From positions 258,159 through 309,539 of the forward strand of contig WAKB01000001.1 in the NCBI GenBank assembly GCA_015523545.1: DNA of 51,381 nt, read 5' to 3'. Below, piece after piece: positions 26,015 to 33,554 of this stretch. Under the pieces are notes generated by a model. The model saw only the letters and a list, made by a program, of their open reading frames with translations, did not search any database and was not told where the DNA came from. The number at the start of each line of letters is the position of its first letter. Position 1 is the stretch's first letter. The translations under genes and the position numbers were made by a program. Origin of the DNA: Candidatus Geothermarchaeota archaeon. GTDB taxonomy: Archaea; Thermoproteota; Nitrososphaeria; Geothermarchaeales; JDFR-13.

Positions 26015-26314
26015 ATGACGATAGTAGTGGTCAACCATATAAAGGCTAGGGATAGGGAGAGCTACGACGAGATCATAAAGCTGTTCAGCACTAGGAAGAG
26101 GCTGGTAGACAGGTTCCCAGGCTTCAAGGGCTTCAAACTCCTAGCATCCCCAGAGGATATGGAGATAATGGTCATGACGATCTGGGAGAGCAGGGAGGAC
26201 TTCAAGAGATGGGTAGAGAGCAGGGAGTTCGAGGAGGGCCATAGGAGGACTGGTGAGAGGAGGATAAACGCGGACTCCAGGGGAGTGGTCTACGAGGTTG
26301 TTATGGAGGAGTAG
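26015..26314 (+). CDS. Antibiotic-biosynthesis-monooxygenase (ABM) fold protein, HmoA-like
   Basis: A 99-residue dimeric alpha+beta barrel candidate: MTIVVVNHIKARDRESYDEIIKLF, FPGFKGFKLLASPEDMEIMVMTIWESREDFKRWVESREFEEGH. The PGFxGF...W.s.edf..W..s.ef..aH pattern is the ABM/HmoA signature. Members include heme-degrading monooxygenases and many of unknown function. Start at ATG 26015, with TATA-like TGTATATACC about 45 bases upstream. An upstream in-frame ATG at 25925 would overlap the TATA element and is rejected. Confidence 0.8.
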   Translation: MTIVVVNHIKARDRESYDEIIKLFSTRKRLVDRFPGFKGFKLLASPEDMEIMVMTIWESREDFKRWVESREFEEGHRRTGERRINADSRGVVYEVVMEE

Positions 26315-26323
26315 ATAGGGGGC

Positions 26324-26803
26324 CTAGCCCCCAATCTCCGCCGCCTTTTTAATAACCTCCTCGTAGTCAGGCTCTACACGTGGATCGTCGCTCACCCAGG
26401 CATACCTCACGACCCCATCCTTATCAAGTATGAATACGGCCCTCTTAGCCAGCTCCCTGAGGCCTAGGAGCTCAGGCAGGACGACTCCATACTTCCTTAT
26501 AACCTCCTTGTTGAAGTCACTCAGTAGGGTGAAGTTCAGGTTATACTTCTCCTTGAACGCCTTCAGGGCGAATGGAGAGTCGACACTGATGGCTAAAACC
26601 TCCGCATTGGCCTTCTCAAGCTCAGCCATCCTATCCCTGAAGGTACAGAGCTCCTTGGTACAGACACTCGTGAAAGCCCCTGGGAAGAATAGGAGTATCA
26701 CCGGCCTACCCTTGGAGAGGAACTCGTCTAGGCTCCTCTTATTCAGATCAGTGTCGAGGAGCTCAAAGCCAGGCGCCTTATCCCCAACCTTCACAGCTGC
26801 CAT
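26324..26803 (-). CDS. bcp: Peroxiredoxin, PrxQ/Bcp-like
   Basis: A 159-residue thiol peroxidase with the AhpC/TSA fold. Peroxidatic Cys48 lies in FFPGAFTSVCTKELCTFRD; resolving Cys53 five residues on is the PrxQ/Bcp arrangement, giving an intramolecular disulfide. Catalytic Arg is likely in the RMAELEK-to-VRYAW region. It defends against hydroperoxides, sensible beside beta-oxidation flavoenzymes. Convergent with the ABM-like gene, 9 bases apart. Confidence 0.93.
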   Translation of the reverse strand: MAAVKVGDKAPGFELLDTDLNKRSLDEFLSKGRPVILLFFPGAFTSVCTKELCTFRDRMAELEKANAEVLAISVDSPFALKAFKEKYNLNFTLLSDFNKEVIRKYGVVLPELLGLRELAKRAVFILDKDGVVRYAWVSDDPRVEPDYEEVIKKAAEIGG

Positions 26804-26869
26804 CTAGGACACCTCATAAGATATTCCAAACCCCTCCCAAAATTAATTCGGATGGTTTATACATTAGCC

Positions 26870-27355
26870 CTAGTCCTCAATAGTCACGGTGTGTAGCCAT
26901 ACAGCCGCGACAAGGAGTATGGCGAGTGAGAGCTGGGTATGGACCAGCCTATTGAGCAGCCTGAGATCCCTAGTTCTAACGATCCTCAGGACTATGCCGG
27001 AGACTATTAGGAGTAGGATGAGGATCACGGTTAGATACTCGAGTGGACGGGCATAGCTCAGGAATGCATATCCATGTATGACCCCGGCGATCCCAAGGAC
27101 TATGTTAGTACTTATATGGAGGTTTAGGATGGGTTCGAAAGGGAGCCTGAGACGGAACATCTTCCTAGCCCTATTGATAGCCACGAAGACCGTGTTTAGT
27201 ATTAGGCCGAGGTTCCAGGAGAGGGAGCCGAGAGACTCGGCCCCATCCTCACCAAACAAGCCTCCCTCATCACCATTGGCATGTACAGCCCCACTGGCTA
27301 GTAGGATCACGAGGAGGATGATATAGACAGCCTCTAGGAGACGCTCGGTATCCAT
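26870..27355 (-). CDS. Small four-helix membrane protein with two histidine pairs (possible b-type cytochrome)
   Basis: A 161-residue protein with a signal-like first helix (about 7-24), an acidic loop (GDEGGLFGEDGAE), then about four membrane helices. Two helices each carry a histidine pair facing the same side: His80 with His94 (LHISTNIVLGIAGVIH) and His139 with His155 (VHTQLSLAILLVAAVWLH). This spacing suits two stacked b hemes as in ferric-reductase-like or cytochrome b561-type domains. Heme binding is inference from spacing; I recognise no named family. Monocistronic, upstream of a divergent radical SAM gene. Confidence 0.6.
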   Translation of the reverse strand: MDTERLLEAVYIILLVILLASGAVHANGDEGGLFGEDGAESLGSLSWNLGLILNTVFVAINRARKMFRLRLPFEPILNLHISTNIVLGIAGVIHGYAFLSYARPLEYLTVILILLLIVSGIVLRIVRTRDLRLLNRLVHTQLSLAILLVAAVWLHTVTIED

Positions 27356-27460
27356 GCATCCACCCTCCCACTAGCCGGGCCAAAAATAGTATTATGCATA
27401 TATCTGAGATAAAGCCGTGGATCTAGGCCATATATCACTAGGGGGCATCATAATCCGTAG

Positions 27461-28663
27461 GTGGATGAGTGGGGACCAGTAGTGGAGACCATAAAGACTA
27501 TCCACAAGATAGGCGATGACGAGATAACAATCGTTCTTAGCCCCTGTTGCTTCAGACTCACATATGGAGAGGAGGTATACGTATTCGACCTCGAGGGCCG
27601 GCCGGTATTCATGTACTTCGACCGGCAGCTCTACGAGAGGGGATTGTCAGGCGAGATAGTGGCTAAGAAATGGATATCAGTGACACCCCCGAGACGCCAC
27701 CTCGTGAGGATAATGGATAGGGATGTGAAGGAGAGGATCCTTAGACACAGCTTCGAGAGGGTTAGGTGGATGCTTGAGGAGACAGGCTTCGACCATCCCG
27801 ACCCGGTAGTCAAACGGGTCTATAGGGGCGATATACAGAGGCTATGGATGGAAGAATCGGTTTTCAGGCGTATATATAGGCCGATCTCCATACTACCCCC
27901 TGACCAATACCTATCGCTAGTCTTCCAACCGTTGGAGGGATGCCCCTACAACAAGTGTAGCTTCTGCACCTTCTACCGGGACAGGGAGTTCAGGTTTAAG
28001 GGGCTGGAGGAGTTTAGACGGCACGTAGAGGAGGTGGTCAACTTCCTGGGCAGGGGGATATCCATGAGGCATAGGATATTCCTAGCCGACGCCAACACAC
28101 TATTCGCCGACACCAGGCTACTCAGGAGCTACATAGAGACAGTCCTAGACTACATCCCTAGACACGACATAGAAGGGTTCTACTCCTTCTCCGACTACTT
28201 CACAGTCTATAAGACGGAGGAGGAGCTCGGGATGCTTAGGAACCTGGGCTATAAAAGGGTCTACATAGGCCTAGAGACCGGTGACCCCGAAGTCCTCAGG
28301 ATACTATCGAAGCCCGGCCCACCCGAGAGGAGCGTCAACCTGGTTAAGCGGCTAAAGGCTGCCGGTATCAACGTAGGAGTCATAATACTGATAGGGGCGG
28401 GGGGACGGGAGTATTATAGGCAGCATGTTGAGAACACTGTGAAGATACTTAACTCGATGCCCCTCGATAGGCGGGACATTATATACTTCTCCAAGCTCAA
28501 GGTGAGGGAGGGCTCTGAATACCAGAGGATTGCTGAGGAGATGGGCCTGACAAGCCTATCAGACGAGGAGATGGATAGACAGATAGAGGAGATCAAGCAA
28601 GGCCTAAGACATGTAGAGCCCCCGATACAGGCGATATACGACATAGACGAGACGATATACTAG
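27461..28663 (+). CDS. Radical SAM protein with CX4CX2C cluster motif
   Basis: A 400-residue radical SAM enzyme. The cluster cysteines are Cys161, Cys166 and Cys169 in GCPYNKCSFCTFY, a CX4CX2C spacing, one longer at the first gap than the classical CX3CX2C. The barrel follows: FLADANTLF, SFSDYF, GYKRVYIGLETGDPEVLRILSKPG and VGVIILIGAGG. The 150-residue N-terminal part, with CC at 29-30, is not recognised. The start is GTG 27461. Relatives in archaea are uncharacterised; the reaction cannot be named. It converges with the lipoate ligase gene, 3 bases apart. Confidence 0.85.
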   Translation: MDEWGPVVETIKTIHKIGDDEITIVLSPCCFRLTYGEEVYVFDLEGRPVFMYFDRQLYERGLSGEIVAKKWISVTPPRRHLVRIMDRDVKERILRHSFERVRWMLEETGFDHPDPVVKRVYRGDIQRLWMEESVFRRIYRPISILPPDQYLSLVFQPLEGCPYNKCSFCTFYRDREFRFKGLEEFRRHVEEVVNFLGRGISMRHRIFLADANTLFADTRLLRSYIETVLDYIPRHDIEGFYSFSDYFTVYKTEEELGMLRNLGYKRVYIGLETGDPEVLRILSKPGPPERSVNLVKRLKAAGINVGVIILIGAGGREYYRQHVENTVKILNSMPLDRRDIIYFSKLKVREGSEYQRIAEEMGLTSLSDEEMDRQIEEIKQGLRHVEPPIQAIYDIDETIY

Positions 28664-28666
28664 GGT

Positions 28667-29458
28667 TCACCCATCCATATATGCCAGGACCTCCCTAACC
28701 TCCTCCGCCTTAGACTGGTATACCTCATCAGCCAAGCCATGCTCCTCGGGAGTCAGTGAGCCGTAGAAATAGTCCTCGCCACCCACCACCCCTATAAAGC
28801 CCTGGACAACCGCCTCAACCACCTCCTCAAGAGACGCCTCTATACCCAGCGACCTAAGACTCGTCACCCTATCGAGCAGAACATCTTTATCCACACCCCT
28901 AATAACACAGCTCCACTCCTCGGGATCAAGATCGATGAGGAGGGTCCCATGCTGTAGGAGGGCATCGCCTATACGGTACTGGGCACTGCCAGAGATCTTC
29001 CTCCCCCCAATCAAGACGTCGCTAGACCCCCTCCTGAAGTAACAGAGCGGCGTATCGCTAGGCACGTACGAGCCTGAGATACTCGGCTCGACACCCAACC
29101 TGGATAGGGCACCTAGAACACCCTTGGCAATCTCCACAGCCGACGACGCGACATCCAGGCTGTAGAGGGGATGCCTACTGGATAGGACTACAGAGTAGGT
29201 AACCTCATAACCCTCCCTATGGAGGAGTGCCCCGCCACCAGTGGGGCGCCTAACAGGTGTGAAGCCCAGCCTAGATATACATTGGAGATTAAGAGCGGAG
29301 AAGAAGCCCTGAGACCTACCTATACTCACCCCAGAGGGCCTCCACATATAGACACGGAGCGTGTCGAAGCCGACCCTACTCCTAAGCCTTAGAATAGCCT
29401 CGTCGAGAGCCATATTATAAATAGGATCCCGATACCCATCAACCACTACTCGTAGCAT
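28667..29458 (-). CDS. lplA: Lipoate-protein ligase A family protein
   Basis: A 263-residue BPL/LplA-fold protein: YNMALDEAILR at the start, VSIGRSQGFFSALNL, the lipoyl-AMP-binding RRPTGGGALLH, and GGRKISGSAQYR with the catalytic Lys. It attaches lipoate to lipoyl domains or could be an octanoyltransferase of the LipM kind, which shares these motifs. The C-terminal accessory domain normally present in E. coli LplA appears reduced. A lone lipoyl domain and a lipoyl synthase sit at 32094-33181, completing a lipoylation set. Confidence 0.88.
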   Translation of the reverse strand: MLRVVVDGYRDPIYNMALDEAILRLRSRVGFDTLRVYMWRPSGVSIGRSQGFFSALNLQCISRLGFTPVRRPTGGGALLHREGYEVTYSVVLSSRHPLYSLDVASSAVEIAKGVLGALSRLGVEPSISGSYVPSDTPLCYFRRGSSDVLIGGRKISGSAQYRIGDALLQHGTLLIDLDPEEWSCVIRGVDKDVLLDRVTSLRSLGIEASLEEVVEAVVQGFIGVVGGEDYFYGSLTPEEHGLADEVYQSKAEEVREVLAYMDG

Positions 29459-29500
29459 ACCAGGAATAATGATTAGGACTTGGGATGGGATATAACAGGG

Positions 29501-30175
29501 CTACCCCTGCTCTACAACCCGCCCCTCTACAAGCCTTACTCTGTAATCACCCATATCCATGAAGCCCGGGTCATGGGTAGCCACTATAAGTGTCGGCCCA
29601 TATTCCCTATAGTAGTCCATTATAACATCCCTGACCCGCTCAGCAGTCTCCTCATCAAGGTTTGATGTAGGCTCATCCAGTAGGAGTAGATCCGCCCTAT
29701 AGGTAAGTGAACGGGCTAGGACAGCCCTCCTCTGCTCACCACCACTAAGGGTATAGGCCGCCCTGTCAAAGGTATACCCTATCCCCAAGGCCTCGGCTAG
29801 GTCACGGGCCTTCTCAAGGGCCTCCCCACGATCCACACCCCTGATCAGGAGGGGGAGGGCAATGTTCAAACCCACCTTGAGCCTAGGTATCAAGACATTC
29901 CTCTGCATACAGTACGATATATGCCTCCTCCTAAACATGTTCAGCTCAGGCCACGACATAGCCGTTATAACATTGCCACCTATCGATATCGACCCCTCAT
30001 CAGGCCTGTCCAGCCCAGCTATAAGGTTAAGCATCACACTCTTACCCGACCCACTAGGCCCAAATACAATACTTACCCCACCACTGGGGAAGCGGAGCGA
30101 GACATCCCTAAGAGCAACCACAGCCCTATTCTTGAGCACGAACCTCCTAGACACCCCCTCCAACACAACCTCCAT
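29501..30175 (-). CDS. ABC transporter ATPase, LolD/MacB type, cassette 2
   Basis: A 224-residue ATPase with Walker A FGPSGSGKSVML (Ser then Val, slightly unusual), Q-loop CMQRNVLIP, signature LSGGEQRRAVLAR, Walker B LLLLDEPTSNLD and H-loop ATHDP. These are typical of MacB/LolD ATPases that drive FtsX-like permeases, and such a permease is the next gene upstream. ATG 30175 was chosen over GTG 30184 because GGGGTGGTGGGT precedes it. It is the last gene of a three-gene minus-strand operon. Confidence 0.9.
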   Translation of the reverse strand: MEVVLEGVSRRFVLKNRAVVALRDVSLRFPSGGVSIVFGPSGSGKSVMLNLIAGLDRPDEGSISIGGNVITAMSWPELNMFRRRHISYCMQRNVLIPRLKVGLNIALPLLIRGVDRGEALEKARDLAEALGIGYTFDRAAYTLSGGEQRRAVLARSLTYRADLLLLDEPTSNLDEETAERVRDVIMDYYREYGPTLIVATHDPGFMDMGDYRVRLVEGRVVEQG

Positions 30176-30186
30176 ACCCACCACCC

Positions 30187-31428
30187 CTAGAACTCGAGGG
30201 AGAGTATATGTGCAAGGCCAACCCTCCTAACATAGAGCACTGACAACACAGAGGAACCCACCAAGACAGCAACGAGTGGAATAAAAATGTAAGGGGCGAG
30301 CCACTCAAAGATCAAGGTATAGGGGAGGAAAATCCCATAGATAGCCCTTATCCATAGGATAGATCCGAAGAAGGCCACTAGAATAGGTGGAATTACAAAA
30401 AGGCTAACTGTAAAAAACATGTAGGACCCTATATGCTTATCTCCTCCACCGATAGAATAGAGAAGCGCAACAATATCCATATCCTCCCTTACTACATCTA
30501 TTGATAACTTCAATAGATAGGTTATGAAAACGATTAAGCCACCCACTGAGTATACCATAAAGGGCGAGAGTGGATTTAGATACTCGGAAGCATAATATTC
30601 ACTATACATCTCTACATGGTCAGACCTAGTAACTACTGAATACTCAATGGATCTAACTAGGGTGTCTCTAGTCATTGATTCGTGGAACCTTATTACTCCA
30701 GTCCTATTTAGATTCTCCACCAAGTTAAATATTGTATTTATAACTAAATTCAAATCTACATCGCCATCAGTCTTGATATAGAGCAGCAAACTATATCCCA
30801 AGGACCTATAAAGGTTGACGTCCCCTCCAGTTTCGTTAATAAAAGTTTCAAATAATCCTCTATCCAACACTATATCACCCCTCTGGCCCATATAAATACC
30901 TGAATAACTAAACTCTTTTCCATCTGCTAGCTTCAAAATGTCTCTGTCTATGGTGATACCCTCCCTTGAAAGCACCATAGACCATATCAATACCTCGTCA
31001 TAGTCAGGATAGTCTCCTGAGACTACATTATTGTATTCGGTCAAGTTCAGCTTGGATATGTTCGACAATATGATGAAGTTGATACCGTATTCTCTCAAGT
31101 AATACTCACTTAGCTCTACATAATCAGTAATCTCCATTCCAGCCTCGGTTAGATTGGACAAAAGCATCTCGACATATACCTCTTGTGTTAAACTTGGATC
31201 CACATATACCAGCTTGGGAAAATGGTGACCAATATCTATAACTATATCGTATTCAGCTCTGAGATATGGTTCTACAAGTGAATTCCACTCATAGGGTAAG
31301 ATAAAGAAATTTAGATATGTAATTAACATTATGATGGTAGAGATCCCTAAGGCTTTAAGCCAAGTCTTTTTCCTAGTGACAAAGCCGTTATAAAAAGAGA
31401 GTTGAATGATATGAACTAATACGCTCAT
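30187..31428 (-). CDS. FtsX/MacB-like permease with large AT-rich ectodomain, cassette 2
   Basis: A 413-residue protein with one N-terminal membrane helix (about 24-42, ALGISTIIMLITYLNFFIL), an extracellular domain of about 245 residues and three C-terminal helices (FMVYSVGGLIVFITYLL, YMFFTVSLFVIPPILVAFFGSILW, IPLVAVLVGSSVLSVLYV). That 1+3 topology is the MacB/FtsX architecture, which moves substrates outside the membrane by mechanotransmission. The ectodomain is rich in Asn, Tyr, Asp and Ile and its codons are AT-rich, whereas the C-terminal helices and the ATPase are closer to the genome norm. Confidence 0.75.
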   Translation of the reverse strand: MSVLVHIIQLSFYNGFVTRKKTWLKALGISTIIMLITYLNFFILPYEWNSLVEPYLRAEYDIVIDIGHHFPKLVYVDPSLTQEVYVEMLLSNLTEAGMEITDYVELSEYYLREYGINFIILSNISKLNLTEYNNVVSGDYPDYDEVLIWSMVLSREGITIDRDILKLADGKEFSYSGIYMGQRGDIVLDRGLFETFINETGGDVNLYRSLGYSLLLYIKTDGDVDLNLVINTIFNLVENLNRTGVIRFHESMTRDTLVRSIEYSVVTRSDHVEMYSEYYASEYLNPLSPFMVYSVGGLIVFITYLLKLSIDVVREDMDIVALLYSIGGGDKHIGSYMFFTVSLFVIPPILVAFFGSILWIRAIYGIFLPYTLIFEWLAPYIFIPLVAVLVGSSVLSVLYVRRVGLAHILSLEF

Positions 31429-31433
31429 TAAAA

Positions 31434-31928
31434 TTACCTACCTCCACCCCTGGGTTCCGCGACGAAATAGTTTTCATCGTATACGGGCCAGAAGAGGGAC
31501 TGAGTATCACCCACAGCACCATAATGATAGTCATAGGTATACCAAGTAGTGGTCTCAAAAGCGATCCACACTTCACCCCCTCCCTGCCTCCATAACGTTA
31601 CTGATGGATAGTAGTATACTAAATCTTCATTTACCCACATTGGTTCCCCAGTCCTGAAGCTGTTAGGCGGAGTGTTATAATATACTACATTACTTGGAAA
31701 CGCTGCCATCGCATCTAGTTCTACCCTAAAGCCTATATGCCATGGAAACGGATAAGGAAAGAGATAATGAACAGCCGCAACGACGTCTACCTTCTCACCT
31801 ACGTATATTAACTGAGGAGTCATATCCATGTTGAACCAGTAGGGATCTGCCTCCTTCACGTACCCCTTTATGTAAATTGGCGATGACATAGCACTAATTA
31901 CCGTTAGTGTTAATATCCCTATTACCAA
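31434..31928 (-). CDS. Small secreted aromatic-rich protein, first gene of cassette 2
   Basis: A 164-residue protein with a short signal-peptide-like start (MVIGILTLTVISAMSSP) and an aromatic-rich mature part (WFNMDMTPQLIYVG, HYLFPYPFPWHIGFRV, TTTWYTYDYHYGAVG, SLFWPVYDENYF). It has no cysteine and no anchor. No family recognised. It is followed 5 bases later by the MacB-like permease and ATPase genes, so it may be their cargo. Codon use is AT-rich. This arrangement parallels cassette 1 but the two secreted proteins are not clearly homologous. Confidence 0.6.
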   Translation of the reverse strand: MVIGILTLTVISAMSSPIYIKGYVKEADPYWFNMDMTPQLIYVGEKVDVVAAVHYLFPYPFPWHIGFRVELDAMAAFPSNVVYYNTPPNSFRTGEPMWVNEDLVYYYPSVTLWRQGGGEVWIAFETTTWYTYDYHYGAVGDTQSLFWPVYDENYFVAEPRGGGR

Positions 31929-32093
31929 CGCTTCAATTTTATTCTGTGATTATTAATTAAAACATCTCTTAATTAAAAAAAATATTTATTAATCCTTGGC
32001 CCGTATTTATGTCATTTGTTTAATATTTACGGTTTATACTTAATTGTGCTCTATATTTCTGAGTTATTTCTCGTGAAGAGATGTTTAGCGTTG
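31929..32093. promoter_or_regulatory. AT-rich spacer with long-range inverted repeat
   Basis: A 165-base spacer between the cassette 2 promoter and the end of lipA, strongly AT-rich, with A8 and TTAATTAA stretches. AAACATCTCTT (31960-31970) and AAGAGATGTTT (32076-32086) are perfect 11-bp inverted arms about 105 bases apart. TATA-like elements for the secreted-protein gene lie near 31950-31985 on the minus strand. No tRNA or conserved RNA fold was recognised. Confidence 0.4.
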
Positions 32094-32867
32094 TTAATGT
32101 GGCATTATTGCTTTTCGGTAGGCTTCTTTTGCTTTGTAGGATGTTCTTGCCATTGGGTGGGCTACCACCGCTTTTATACCGAGGCTATAGGCTATCTCCT
32201 CCAGCTCTTTGAACTCTTCAAGTGTGTAGTATTTCTCGACTGGTAGTTGTTTCCTGCTGGGCCGCATGTACTGTGAGAGTACTAGTATGTCTAGGCCTAT
32301 CGAGGCTAGGTCCTCCATCGCCTCTACTATCTCGCCCCACTCCTCTCCGAAGCCTAGTAGTATGGATGACTTTGTGATGAAGCCCTCCTCCTTGCTCCAC
32401 CTGAGTATGTCTAGGCTCTGGTCGTAGCCAGCCCTCCTATCCCTGACCAGTGGTGTAAGCCTCCTAACTGTCTCGATGTTGTGGGCCAGTACGTCTGGCC
32501 CCGCCTCCAAGACTGTGTAGAGATCCCTCCTCGATCCCTGGAAGTCTGGTATCAGGACCTCTATCTTTACCCCTGGGTTGAGCCTCCTAACCATCCTTAT
32601 CGTCTCAGCTATGTGGCTGGCGCCACCGTCGGGGAGGTCATCCCTATCCACGGAGGTGATGGTCACGTAGTCCAGACCCATCTCCTTCACGGCCAGTGCA
32701 ACCCTTAGGGGCTCCTCAGGGTCTGGGGGGTCTGGCCTCCCCTTCAACACGTAGCAGAACCTGCATCCCCTTGTACATATATTTCCTAGGACCATGAATG
32801 TAGCTGTCCCGCTCCCCCAGCACTCCCCTATGTTTGGGCATAGGGCCTCCTCACATACCGTTGCCAC
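32094..32867 (-). CDS. lipA: Lipoyl synthase (LipA); true start uncertain, N-terminus extends upstream
   Basis: A radical SAM enzyme that inserts two sulfurs into octanoyl-lysine of lipoyl domains. Seen: the auxiliary-cluster motif [13 protein letters not shown] (CX4CX5C), the radical [35 protein letters not shown] and the closing [10 protein letters not shown]. The first usual start is GTG 32867, but the preceding in-frame codons spell [15 protein letters not shown] and onward to VATVCEEA, the expected LipA N-terminus. Between the stop at 32979-32981 and GTG 32867, none of 37 codons is ATG, GTG or TTG. The true start is therefore non-canonical, shifted from the lipoyl gene, or hidden by a sequence error. 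Confidence 0.88.
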   Translation of the reverse strand: MATVCEEALCPNIGECWGSGTATFMVLGNICTRGCRFCYVLKGRPDPPDPEEPLRVALAVKEMGLDYVTITSVDRDDLPDGGASHIAETIRMVRRLNPGVKIEVLIPDFQGSRRDLYTVLEAGPDVLAHNIETVRRLTPLVRDRRAGYDQSLDILRWSKEEGFITKSSILLGFGEEWGEIVEAMEDLASIGLDILVLSQYMRPSRKQLPVEKYYTLEEFKELEEIAYSLGIKAVVAHPMARTSYKAKEAYRKAIMPH

Positions 32868-32935
32868 CCTGCTGCCTAGGGCTATCCTAGCGGTCTCCTG
32901 GAACCGGCCTTCTACCCAGGGCCTAAGCCTAACCT

Positions 32936-33181
32936 TTAGGCCGGCGCTATCTCTAGTAGCAGCTCCCCCGGTGATACCTCATCACCCTCCGAGACATATA
33001 TCTTCTCAACCCTCCCCTCGACGTCGGACTCGATCGTGAGGACCGCCTTCTCAATCTCCACATCTACCAGTGGAGTGCCCTTCGAGACCCTGCTCCCGGG
33101 CTCGACATATATCTTGACCACCTTACCGCTCCAGTCAGCCCTCCTCGGCCACAGCTCCCTCGGCAGGACCACCCTCCTCAT
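32936..33181 (-). CDS. Stand-alone lipoyl (biotinyl/lipoyl attachment) domain protein
   Basis: An 81-residue single-domain protein. Lys45 in [14 protein letters not shown] is the lipoylation site, set in the beta-hairpin between two symmetric halves ([20 protein letters not shown] and [20 protein letters not shown]). It lacks the E2 catalytic domain and is shorter than GcvH, so it resembles a free E2 lipoyl domain. ATG 33181 follows GGGTGGTAG. It overlaps the membrane gene by 47 bases and its end overlaps the LipA reading frame. Which dehydrogenase it serves is not visible in this window. Confidence 0.85.
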   Translation of the reverse strand: MRRVVLPRELWPRRADWSGKVVKIYVEPGSRVSKGTPLVDVEIEKAVLTIESDVEGRVEKIYVSEGDEVSPGELLLEIAPA

Positions 33182-33554
33182 CACTACCACCCATGAATAT
33201 ATGTCTCGAGACGTATATGACGTTGGCAGCCGCGACGCTGGATATCAACGATATTATAAGGGGTAGGTAGAGGACTAGGCCAGTTGAGAGTAGCCTGCCG
33301 ACTGAGAGGCCTAGAGAGTCGTAGAGAAGGGCTAGCCAGAGGAAGGGTGTAACCCCAGAGAGTGGTGCAGCCAATATCCAGTCCAGCTCGTCCCGGGATA
33401 GGTATCCTACTATTCCTCCACCCAGTATAGGTGGGAGCATGTAGAGTGGATAGGCTGTGGGTAGGGCCATGTATAGTAGTATCGTGACTATTCCTGCGAG
33501 GAATCCGATGCCTATCCTCCGTAGCAGGCTCCTCAGCCACTCGGCTCTAGCCAT
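33135..33554 (-). CDS. Small polytopic membrane protein
   Basis: A 139-residue protein with about three to four membrane helices: IGIGFLAGIVTILLYMAL, YMLPPILGGGIVGYL, TPFLWLALLY and VLYLPLIISLISSVAAANVIYV. An acidic Gly/Glu tail ([18 protein letters not shown]) ends it. The first half resembles DUF5518-type small archaeal membrane proteins with a glycine-rich second helix, but I would not assign it. It overlaps penicillin acylase by 22 bases and the lipoyl gene by 47, so it belongs to the same transcript. Confidence 0.6.
   Translation of the reverse strand: MARAEWLRSLLRRIGIGFLAGIVTILLYMALPTAYPLYMLPPILGGGIVGYLSRDELDWILAAPLSGVTPFLWLALLYDSLGLSVGRLLSTGLVLYLPLIISLISSVAAANVIYVSRHIFMGGSDEEGGPAEGAVAEEG

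Noticed and set aside
24310-31928. Homology of the two small secreted proteins to lactococcin 972-type bacteriocins
   Set aside because: The gene layout with an FtsX-like permease and LolD-like ATPase is similar, but I cannot see the bacteriocin sequence signature, so it is only an analogy.
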